Positions 40,459-52,400 of a stretch of DNA of 64,000 bases are shown piece after piece. The DNA is from Strigamia acuminata (taxonomy: Eukaryota; Arthropoda; Chilopoda; Geophilomorpha; Linotaeniidae): positions 6,682,501 to 6,746,500 of the forward strand of contig OX442318.1 in the NCBI GenBank assembly GCA_949358305.1. Reading direction: 5' to 3'. Position 1 is the stretch's first letter. Every line of letters begins with the position of its first letter. The notes under the pieces were generated by a model. The model had not been told where the DNA came from and ran no database searches. It worked only from the letters and a program-made list of their open reading frames with translations. The translations under genes were made by a program, and so were the position numbers.

Positions 40459-43400
40459 ATGCCACGTCGAAAACAAGGTCATCCGCACGCCTACAAATGT
40501 AAGTAAATCGCGTTTCGGGCGGATTGCGACGCGTTTCGGGGCCGAACGCGGCTCGGACGCGGCAGGAAACGCGCTCTCGAACGCTTCACGCAACGCCTCA
40601 CGCAACTCGGCACAAATGGGGGAAGACCTGCGCACGGCACGAGTGGGGAACCCTCATTAAATATGCATGCCATTAGATTGATTCACGCGCATAGAATGGA
40701 AAATGGAGGTTTTCGACGCTTGGTTGGGATCGGGGGGCGCGTTTCGGGGGGTTTTGTGGGGGCTTTTTCGCTCGGGAGAGGGAAAAGATGGAGGAATTTG
40801 GTTTGGTCGCGGCTGGGTTTGCTTGTCCGCTCTCGTTTTACCCATCCCCATGGCCTTGAGAATGTACTCTCACCTGCCTTGGTGTTTTAAGGCGTTGGAA
40901 CGGTTTTAAAACGGTTAAAACGACAAACATATGGTAGTTTTCTAGGAATCGTGCTGTGGTTTTGGGGTTTTTAAGGTTTTTTAATTTTTTTGGGGGTGTT
41001 TTTAAGTTTTTTTTGGGTTTTGACCATTTAAAACGGTTAAAATGACCAACATATGACAGTTTTTGGGGATTTTTGTTGTGGTTTTTAGGGTTTTTAGATT
41101 TTTTGGGTTGTTTTTAAGTGGTTTTAAGGTTTTTTGGGGTTTTGACGATTTAAAACGGTTAAGACGATCAACATATGACAGTTTTTGGGGATTTTTGTTG
41201 TGGTTTTTAGGGTTTTTAAGGTTTTTAGATTTTTTTTGGGTTGTTTTTAGGTGGTTTTAAGGTTTTTTTGGGGGTTTTGACGATTTAAAACGGTTAAAAC
41301 GAGCAACATGTAGCATTTTTTGGGGGGTTTTGGTTTGGTTTTGAGTTTTTTGTGTTTTTAAATTTTTTTTAAAGGTTTTTTTGTGTTTTTTTGGTGTTTT
41401 TTTGGGTTTTATTTTGTGGATTTGTTTTGTTGTTTTTGTTGGGTTTTGCTATATCAAGCTGCGCAGAAAAGGCAAAAGGGATTTCCCATACTGGAAACGA
41501 AACGAGAATTAAAAAAAAAAAACATATATTTAAAAAAAAAAAAAAAAAAAAATGGCCGATTTTAAATTAGAAGTGCTAAGATTAACAAACTCGTTTTTAT
41601 TTTTGGAATTTTTTTTTTGTTTGGATTTTTAAGAAAAAAAAATAAAATAAAATTTAAAAAAAAAAAAAAATAGAATTGCGTCACCATTTTTTTTTCTCAG
41701 AAATTTTTTCAAAAAAATACGAAAAATTTCTTTTGAGAGAAGAAAATTGCAAAATAAATGAAAACACGACACCTTTAGCAGATTAATTTGGGAACGGGTC
41801 CCTCCAGAGTGCACAAAAGGGCTTCGAGTGGATAGAAACCACTGAGAGCCGAGGGGAGCGCGACTCAGGTGGAGGGACGCGTGCAGGGAAACCCCAAAAA
41901 CAAAGAAAAGGCGACAATCCACCCCTTATAAGACGCCACTGGGTCGAAAATCGATAACGGATATCTTAGTCATGTTTGAAAGTGTATTTTTAGTCCTTTC
42001 TTTCAATTTTTTCACTCAAAAATAGAATTTCTATTTTTGGCCGGTATTTCGAATTCCCCATGCCGCACCAGGGCCACCGTTCGCCGCCTGCGAACAACCA
42101 AATCGCCGTCGAATTGCAAAAAATTCCAAAATTGACGAATGGATATGTGAAATGTGGAGAAATAACCTTCGGATGTTTAATGGATTAAGGAAAGGACTTT
42201 TCTTTTCTTTTACACGATCGATATTTTTCTTCTCGGTTGCCGGGGCAACGCCAACACCATTGGTTGAGGTGTGTCGGGTTTTCTGCACTTGTATATTTCC
42301 TTTTTCACCTTTCCGAGGTTTAGTGAACGAATTGAGACGACACGTGCGTGCATTCAAATCGAACTCCAACAGGTGTTGTTGCCGCACCATCTGCTGCTCA
42401 AATAAATCCATTTTTTTTTTATAAAAATTTTATTAATTTTTTTAAATTTAATTTTTTTGTTTTTTTATTTTTTTTTTGGTCGATTTTTGGAATTCTCTTT
42501 CAGCGCGCGATTTTTTTCTTCTGTTTTTCTCGTTTTCCATTTAACTTCAATTATTATTCGCAATTTCTTAGTAGAAAGTTATTTCTACTCTATCATCTGT
42601 TGCCTGGCAACTGAGGACAATTTCGTTGCTCGTCATGGCAACCAAGGAGCCATCTAGGCGGGCGCGAGGCCTAAGAAGGCGCACGGATCGATTTACTAAA
42701 TACGAAAATGTTCAACATACACATTAGGCCTATTTTTTTTTTTTTTTTTTTTTTTTTAAATAAAAATAAAAAAATTTTTTTTAGAAAAATCGAAAACCAA
42801 AAAACGGAAAAACCTGAAAATTTAAAAAATTTAAAAAATAAAAAAAAAGGAATGGAAATAATAGTGTAAAAGGCAGGGCCAAATTAGGTCACATGACCCG
42901 CACTGGCATCCCCCAAGGTCGACAGCTGCTGGCTCGATGCCAAACGAGGAACGGCATATGAATGTTGCACGTGGCCTTTGTTTTTTTTATATTTTTATTT
43001 TTATTTTTTTTTATTTTTTTATTTTTATACATTTTTATTTTTACGTCCGCCATTTTCGCTCGTGGAGAGGCGGGAGGAAGGAATTCGTGGAAAATGGATG
43101 TTTATGCGCGTAAAATGCTCGAGAAAAAGAATAATAATAAAAAAAAAAGTAGAAATAGAAATGATACGTATCGGGGGGGAAATTGCGTATCGCGGTCGGA
43201 GGTTTAAAAATAAAATACGAAATTACGCAACGCGTCACAAGATCGAGTTGAGTGCAGTTGCGGCGAGCAAGCAGCGCTGCTTGTTTTCCTACATTTTTGC
43301 CACTTTCTTCGCAGAAAAATCCGTTGCTATCACAACAATGTGTAAACCCCGTGCAACGTGTCGCAAAGAAGCAGGTGGCGTTTAATTTTTGTACAAAAAA

Positions 43401-46400
43401 AAATATTTTTTTTAATTTTTTTTTTTTAAATTGGGAAAATTAAATTATTATCACGTGGGGTGTTTGGAGGAATGTCGAGTTTGTGTAGAATTGTTTTGGA
43501 AAGTGGGAATAGCCTCTGAGGCAAGGTGCAGGGATTACCCAACAAAGCGAAAAGTGACGGAAATAGAAGCGTGCATCACAAGGCTTGGAAAATGATAACG
43601 GAATTCCGTGTTGGGCTGGGAGCACTTAGGAGAGATTTTGAAATGATTTCTTCGGGAGGTGTTCTTGCTCAAATGCTTTTATTCTGTTGATTTTTATGAG
43701 GAAATGAGTTTTTTGACAGAGGATGAATTTTTATGCAAAAGATATAAATGTTGGGATGAAAATGTGCATGTTTAGCTGCAGAAATGCATTGTGTGATCGT
43801 AAAAATTCATTTTGTAGTCGTAAAATGCATTCTTAGGTGTAAAAATGTATTCTCAGGCTGTATAAATGCACTCTTAGCGGTAAAAATGCATTCTTAGGCT
43901 GTAGAGATGCATTTTTAGGCTGTAAAATGCATTTTTAGGCTGTATAAATGCATTTTTAGGCTGTATAAATGCATTTTTAGGCTGTATAAATGCATTTTTA
44001 GGCTGTATAAATGCATTTTTAAGCTGTATAAATGCATTTTTAAGTTGTATAAATGAATTTTTTGGCTGTAAAAATGCACTGTACTTGTAAAATGCATTCT
44101 TAGGTGTATAAAATAATTTTTTGGCTCTAAAAATGCAATGTACTTGTAAAATGCATTCTTAGGTGTATAAATCTGTATAAATGCACTTTTAGGCTGTAAA
44201 AAGGCATTGTACATGTGAAATGCATTCTTCACTATTAAAATGCATTGTAAACACTCCTTTTTAGTTGTACAAATGCATTCTTAGCTGTAAAAATGCATTC
44301 TTAGCAGTGAAATGCAAGCGTGTAAATGCATTTTCTGTGTGTAAAATGCATTTAATGTGTGTAAAATGTATTTAATGTGTGTAAATTTGCATTTTTAACG
44401 TGTAAAACGCAATTTATACGTGCAAAAATATATTCTTAGCTGCAAAAACAGCCCTTTTCTGAGAAAAATCCATTTCAGTTGCAATAGGAAGCCCGTTTCG
44501 TCTCGGGGGTCCCCGAACAATCCCCTTCTCAACCCGCCTCTGTCAGTCCCGAAATGATAGCAATGAAAAATGACCATTGATGAGTTGTTAGTTGGCAATT
44601 GTCCAACGAGGATGTTCCTTTTCACCACAAACAACGCCTCGTTCTGTGAAATTAACCGATTGCAAAATCGAGTTTAAAATAAAATAAAATAAAATAATTA
44701 TCGATGACATCACCAAATCGATTGAATCACCGGGAGTTTCCTCACCACCAACTTCTCAAAAATCAAATCGAACGAATTAATTGCGTTGAATTTATCGCTA
44801 ATTTTATCGGACCCGAGTTCGGCGAATCGCACGTTTGATATTCAACCCGTTTTGCTGTGTAACACAAGGTGCGATTCCAAGAGATAAAATATAAAAGGAT
44901 CGGCCAAACTCAAGCCTCAAACTCGCTTTCCCATTGGGTGACGCAACACGGGCCTCTCGCAACATTCCTGCGCAAGGTCACGCGGCCACTCAACGCCCAG
45001 AGGGGACGCCAACAACACCGACTTGCCCTCCACATTCGGAGGGGATCTCCCACGAAAATAAAAGAAATGACGTCATCTTCCGCGCACCCATCGACGAATT
45101 TAGCGAATTTCACACTCGGCGCGCGCGGTTTGTGCGTTTTCGCGCGCGGGGGGGCGCGGGGGGGCGCCGTAAGTGGTTTAATATTTTGTCAAACGGTACG
45201 ATGAGTCGTTTGGCGTTCGACCTTGGCGTTTCATTTCCTCGTCATTGGGATTGGAGCGTTTCCATTGACGGATTTGAAGGGTTGTTACGCGGGGGAATGG
45301 CGAAACTGGAGTTTCGTTTTATCGGGTTCGTTTCGTTCGGTTTTTCGTTCTCTCCGCGTTTGATTTTTGGGTTTTTATTTTCTTATCTGCTTGTTCGTTT
45401 TGCGTTTGCACTTGGACCTTGCAGTTATTGCGGAGGAGTGTCGAGTTGCACGAGTTGCGGGCCACAGTCCACGATTCGTTTTTATTTCCATCCGAGATTA
45501 GATTAGTTTCGCCGACTCCCTCGACGAATGCGAGAAATTAAAGCGGATGAACGACGCCGTTACATCGCGCCATCAAAAGTGAGGATTTTAAAAAATTTAA
45601 TTTTTCATTTTTTTTAAAAAAAAAAAAAATTATAAAATTTTTTGTGGAAAAATTGTAAAAAAAAAAAAATATTTAATTTTTTTTTTTAAGTTTTAGAAAT
45701 TTTAAATTGAAAGTTTGGAAAGGTAAAAAAAATAATAACACGCATGCGCGGAGGAGGGAAAAGGGAAAACATGAGGTGATGTACGGTAGTCATGGAAACA
45801 AACAGGGGATGCTGACTGATTTATCCTCTCTGTGCGCATGCGTCAAAAATAATATCAACCGCTAACTATTTTTAGTAAAAAAAATTTCATTAGTAAAATT
45901 GTTTTTTTTTTCGTCTTAAAACGTTTTTATTTCGCCTTAAAACGATTTTTTTACCTCATAAATCGAGATTTTCCGCCTTAAAACGAGTTTTTCGCCTTTT
46001 TCGACATTTTTTCGCCTTTTTACGACATTTTTTCGCCTTTTTCGACATGTTTTCGCTTTTTTCGACATTTTTTCGCCTTTTAACGACATTTTTTCGCCTT
46101 TTTCGACATTTTTTCGCTTTAAAACGATTTTCTTTCTCTGGTTTTGAGGTTTTCTTGAGGAAATGTTCTAACTGACGTTTTATTTGTGCGCAAAAAATGT
46201 AGTTTGAATGGAATGATATCATTAAAAGGTTCATTTTACATTCTTTGAGTGCTACGTGGGCTGGATGCGTAGTTTAATAGTAAATTGATATTTGTGTTTG
46301 TTTATTTGCAAGGTGCAACTGGTGCTGGTGAAAGAGGCTCAAGAGGAAGATCACGAGGCAGATCGGCAACAGGTAAAAGGCGGAATAGTGTTTGATGCTT

Positions 46401-49400
46401 TTTCGTAATGGATGGAGTGGCGTCGCTTCGACGCCGTACTCTTGGCGCCCACGTCCGATTTATTTGATGCACCTGACCATCCAATTTGTCCAAACTGCGT
46501 CTCTAGAAAAGCGCGTGCGATTTGGGTGGCGCCAGCCACTTGCCATTACATTTATTATTCATAGTGTAAAAAGAACGGGGGGGGGAAAGTTTGTTGCACT
46601 TTTCGCGGTTTAAGTGTCTGTGTTGTGTTTCGTGTTGTTTATAACTTTGCATTCAGCGTGTTTTGTGGATAAATGGAGAAGTGATGAATGGGGAAGTCGA
46701 GTGATCCGCGCTTTTTGTGATAATGTTGTGGATTGTTGGAATAAACGATGTATTTTGTTGAGATTAAGTTAGTTTGTTGTAATAAACGTGTAATTTGTTG
46801 AAATTATTAAGTTAGATTGTTGTAACACAACCTTGTGTAACAAAATAGACATTATTTGAAGATTTTACATGTCTTTGCAACATTTTGCAACATTTTGCAT
46901 GTTTTTACGGCATTATTGCAACATTTTGCATTTGAAACAATATTATTGCAACATTTTGCATTTGAAACAAAATTATTGCAACATTTTGCATTTGAAACAA
47001 AATTGCAACATTTTGCATTCGAAACAAAATTGCAACATTTTGCATTTGAAACAAAATTATTGCAACATTTTGCATTTGAAACAAAATTATTGCAACATTT
47101 TACATTTGAAACAACATTATTGCAATATTTTGCATGTTTTTACAACATTATTGCAACATTTTGCATGTTTTTGCAACATTTTGCATGTTTTTGCAACATT
47201 TTGCATGTTTTTGCAACATTTTGCATGTTTTTACAACATTATTGCAACATTTTGCATGTTTTTGCAACATTATTGCAACATTTTGCATTTGAAAGAACAT
47301 TATTGCAACATTTTGCATTTGAAAGAACATTATTGCAACTTTTTGCATGTTTTTACAACATTATTGCAACTTTTTGCATGTTTTTACAACATTAATGCAA
47401 CTTTTTGCATGTTTTTACAACATCATTGCACCATTTTGCTTGTTTTTCAAACATACTCGTAATTGCAACATTTTGCATGTTTTTCCAACATTATTACACC
47501 ATTTTGCTTGTTTTCACGACACTGCTGCAACATAACTGTCATTCCCCCTCACTTAACCAACCCAAACCAAACAAATTCCAAAAAAATAACGTATTCTTCT
47601 TTTCTCACTCATTCCAGCTTCGCGGTTGAGCGGCAAATCCTTCGGCTCGTCCCGCAAGAAAGGAGTGCGCAACGCATCTCCACGATCCAGGGGCAGCACA
47701 GCAATGAGACCGAGCGGCTCCACGTCCGGAGAATCGCCCATCACACCTCCCGACGACGAAGAGAGGTATCTGCACAAGAAATTCCAAAGAGCCGACTGCC
47801 GCTCGCCAAACGTCTCCGCACGAGCCCCAAACACCGACCTCAAAGAAACACCCGAAACAAACCTCGACCCGGGAGCCAAAACTCACCAATCGAAGGCTCT
47901 CGAGGCGCTCCTCAAAGTCACAGAACTAGAAATCATCAAGTCTTCCACACAAACGCGCGGCCAAGAGCGAAAGAACAGCGAGGAAACAACGAAAAACAAA
48001 GCGGGCAAACACGTCTGCCACTACTGCAACAACACCTTCGCCAAGCCGAACGTGCTCGAGAAGCACGTGAGGGTACACACCGACGAGCGACCTTTCCCCT
48101 GCTCGCTCTGCGGATTCGCCTTCAAAACCAAAAGCAATCTGTACAAACACAAAAAGTCGCGCGCGCACACGCTGAAAGCGAACGAGATGAAAGCCGGCGA
48201 ATCCAGCGCGTCGTCCCCGGTCGACAGCGGCTCGGACGACGAGAAGGAGACCCCCGAGCCCACGCAGCGGGTCCCGCCAATCAAGATGCAGACATTACTG
48301 CATAATAATCACATAGTGTCTGTGATACCGGAGACTAAAAGTGAGAAAAACGAAGACGAAGCGAAGACGAGGTGTCGCGGCGTCGGCTCGACCGTCTACA
48401 AACCAAAGTTCCATTCGGCGTTTTTCGGCGAAAACAGGAAGTTCGTCGAAGAGAAAACCGCCGCCGAAGAAGCGGACGAAGCGGAGAAAACCAACGACGA
48501 CGGGCTCCTGCTCAGGGTGTTGGACAATAACATATCAGCGAGCCAAAGCACGGAGGCGGCGGCGTGTACAAACAACGAGGCGGCGGCAAAGCCGAAATCA
48601 AAGTCGACTCGACTCGCATCCCCTGAATATCTCAAACAACACATCAGTAACATTATCTCGAGAAACACGGCCATCGTCGAAACACTCAATCCGCTGTGGT
48701 CGCGCCGTTTTTTGAGACAATCGAGCGTTGCTTCCAGTCAAAACGTGGATGCCGAGCTCCGAGCGAGGGACAAGAACAGTGTGCAGTCTAAACTAGCCAA
48801 CGCATTGTTGAGACACGACCAGAACGGGTGTCCGATGAGCGGCAGTCAGAGTTTGCCCGCCACGCCGAGCGTCATGGGCCTAACTTCGCCGAGGTTTCTC
48901 ATGGAGGTGCAGAACAAAGTGTTGGCGGCGAGTTCCACCACCGACTGTCCTCCTACGCCCACCCCGACCACACCGGGGATCAACCGGGCCATTTTGTCGC
49001 CGACAAGTGCGGACGAGAGTGTGGAAACTCAGGCGGAAAACCAACAACATCCTCAGAATCCGGAAGGAAGCATCATCAAAAACCTCTTGTTGACGAAACG
49101 TCACGCCGCGGTCAATGCGATTTCTTCGGTCATCGTCAACGATAGTTCTCCGACGGTTAGTGATCGCGCTGAGACGATGGTTATGTCGGAGCAGCCGCAT
49201 CATCACGTCTGTCCGATGTGCAGGACTTCGTTCAGGAGTCCGGAGACTTTGTTGGCTCACCAGAACCATTACTGCAAGAAGAGCCAAGCGGAACATCAGT
49301 CGAGTCCCGAGAAATGCCAGAAGAAACGGATGGAGAGGACCGCGACGCCGAAACCGAAGCCGAGAGGTCGGCCCAAAGGATCGAAGAACAGACCGAAGGA

Positions 49401-52400
49401 GTCGTCGGCGGTGAATTGCTCCAAAGTCCAATCGCCGACCTCGCCGGCTTCTTCGCCCTTCGTCTATTCCTTCTCGATGAACGACGCGCACGGGAAGACG
49501 TTGAACGCACTCAAAGGCAAGCTGGTGTGTCGCCAATTGAGTGATGGCGACACGGGCAAAGCCGAAAACAAAGAAACGGAAAGTGCCATCCTCAAGAAAC
49601 AATTGCTGCTCGGCGGCGACAAGAGTCCGCCGCTGAAGAAGCGGAAGATCTCCGAAGAGGTTTTGGCGATCGAGGAAAAGTCGGTCGTCGACGGTCAAGG
49701 AACCACGACGTCTACTTTGCGGTCTTTGGAGGAACTCAGTCGTTATCCGATGAAGACGAACGCCCTGCAGATGTTCGGCGGTAAAATGCAGATCTTCAAC
49801 GGGAACGAGCACAAAAAGATCCGAATGGACGCGCAAATGCAACAATCTCAGCACAGATCCGGCGGTTTATTGACCGCTTCGCTGAGCGCCGACGACGGCG
49901 ACTCCGGCAACATTTCTCCGAGTAATTTATCTTCCAATTCGACGGTGGTGGTGACGATTGCCAAACCCGTGCACAATTCGGGCGGCACCATGATGCAGAT
50001 GCACGACTCCAAAGCGAACGCCACGCCGTCCGTTTGCATCCCCGTCGTGGCGTTGGGCCAACCGATGCTGGACAACTCGCCCGAGCACATGCCCAAGTTC
50101 AACCAGATGGGAGCGGTCGTGCTCTCTTCCAACGTTCCTCCAATCTCGCCTCTTCCTTCGCAGCCTTTGAATAACCCTTTGGGGTTCTATTCCATCGATA
50201 TTAGCCACTTACAAATCAATAGCGGCGTCGCCAAATCCACTTCTCCGCTTCCCAGTCCCATCAAAATGAAGAACCCGCTGCTTTCTTTCCCTTGTCCGTT
50301 CCCCACGCCCACCGAAGACGTTCCGACGACCATAGAGGCGAACAAACCGATCGAAAAGCCGTTGCCGACCATCAAGATCCACAACACGGCTAACAAGGTC
50401 GATGGCGGGCCGACAACGCCGCCGCCGACACCGAAAGTGGAAGAAAAGGGTAAGAGTTTGTTGGCACCGCCGCCCACGAGGCCTACTTCGTTGGCGTTGA
50501 AGGCCCTGGGTTGCTCGATGACGGGAACGACGCTGATAAGTCCGGAGACTCCGAGGAATAAGAAGAAGTGCGGCGAGTTTACGATGAATGGACAATATTA
50601 TACGAATTTGGTGCTAAAGTGCTCTACGCACGTTTGTTACTGCTGCTTACACCCGCCACAACCAATGTACGTACCGCAAGATACGGACTCGAAGCTGTCC
50701 ATGTATTCCAATTGGCAAACGGTGCCCACGAAGGCTGGGGATTTGAATCCGGTGACGGCGATGGCGTGTTATAATAACCAGCAGCGGAACAACAGCGGGT
50801 ATGCGGTAGCGGGGGCTAATAATATGGAATATATGCTAACCCATTCGAGTTATTGGAGCTTTAAGCAGCATGAGAAGAAGAAAGATGAGATGGATGGTGA
50901 AAAAACACAAGGGTTGGATAAATTTGATGTACAGGTGAGTAGAATTGTGAATTAAGTTTGGAGAAATAACATTCGTTCGGTGTTTGAACAGGCGGTGCAA
51001 ACGGAGGAACCAAGTTCGCCGGTGAAGGAAAACACGGAGAAGGAGAAAGAGGAAGTGGAATCTATTTCTGTTGAAGCGGAGATGACAAATCAATTGAGAG
51101 GAAAACATAAAAATAAAGAGGTAGTGTAAGAGATGTATATTTTAAACTATACTTTGTCTCGATACAACGTTGTCCTATTTTCCAATTGGTTGAGCCGGTT
51201 ATGCCTAACTGTGGACTGTGCTTAGGGTTTCGGTACCGGGAAACCGGGGTACCGATTTCCCGGGAATCCCGGTGAGAAATCACGGTACCGGGACCGGGAA
51301 ATTGGAGAAAAACCGGTTCCGTCAAAAATTCGTTGCTGAAACATCATTTTCGTCGGTCAAACGTTATATTTTGTAACTTTTCACTGATGAAAATGGCTAA
51401 AATGGCCATTTTTAACGAAAAATGACTAAAAATGGCCATTTTAAACGAAAAATGGCTAAAAAATGGCCATTTTTGATTAAAAAAATGCATATTTTTGACG
51501 AAAAATGGCCATTCTTGATCAAAAACGGCCATTCTTGACGGAAAACGGACATTCTTGACAAAAAACGGCCACTTTTGATGGAAAACGGCCATTTTTACCA
51601 TGAAAAATAGCTCAAAAGTGCTAAAAATGGCTATTTTTGACAAAAAACGGCCATTTTTGACAAAAAACGGCCATATTTTGTCATTTTTCGTTGCCTCTCG
51701 TCCGACCTTTTTTGGTCCCGGGAGTACCGATTTCCCGGGAGTACCGGCCATTTTGGTACCGGGAACCGGGAATTTTAAAAAGGCAGGAAAACAGAAACCC
51801 TAACTGTGCTCTACTACGCAGAAAAGTAGTTCTGTTTATTTTCAATGAATTTTAATGTAAAAAGTGATTAGAAGGATTTTATTTAATTGGTAAAATAATA
51901 TATTTATTTTATTTGCTAAATCGATTTTTAAAATGTACGTGTTCGATTTTCAGTGTTGGTAATCTATCACAATGTCTGGAGTTCGATTACAATTCCGGTG
52001 GTATGGGTTACTTTTATGTACCGCTACACCAGTGATACGGCTTGAATTAGGACAACGTTGTATCGGGGCAGAGTATATATATATGCATTGGGTTTCGCGA
52101 GAATGCATTTTGTAATGCAATTTTGCATGTTTGAACCATTTGGGTAGAAAGATTCTGGGATATGCTAAGATGAAAAATTCATGCAGGGATTTTAATTACA
52201 TTACATCACGCAATTTTTGGCTACAACCCAGAAATGTCATCATTCTGTGACATGATTCCCAAGGATCATTTTTTTTTTTCTGTGGGATTATCTTTCGGTG
52301 CCAGACAGGATTGTCAATTAAATACATAATAAAAACCCACAAAATACACATCGACTTCAAACACTAGTAATTAATTTCACTTATCAATTTTGTTATTTTT

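Noticed and set aside
45067-45204. Coding exon starting ATGACGTCATC in schnurri intron 1
   Set aside because: The frame ends in phase 0 at the GTAAGT donor, whereas exon 2 needs phase 1. At most it is a non-coding first exon.
46856-47462. Long Phe/His/Cys-rich ORFs (179 and 197 codons)
   Set aside because: Both frames read through the intron 2 array and exist only because the unit lacks stops in those frames.
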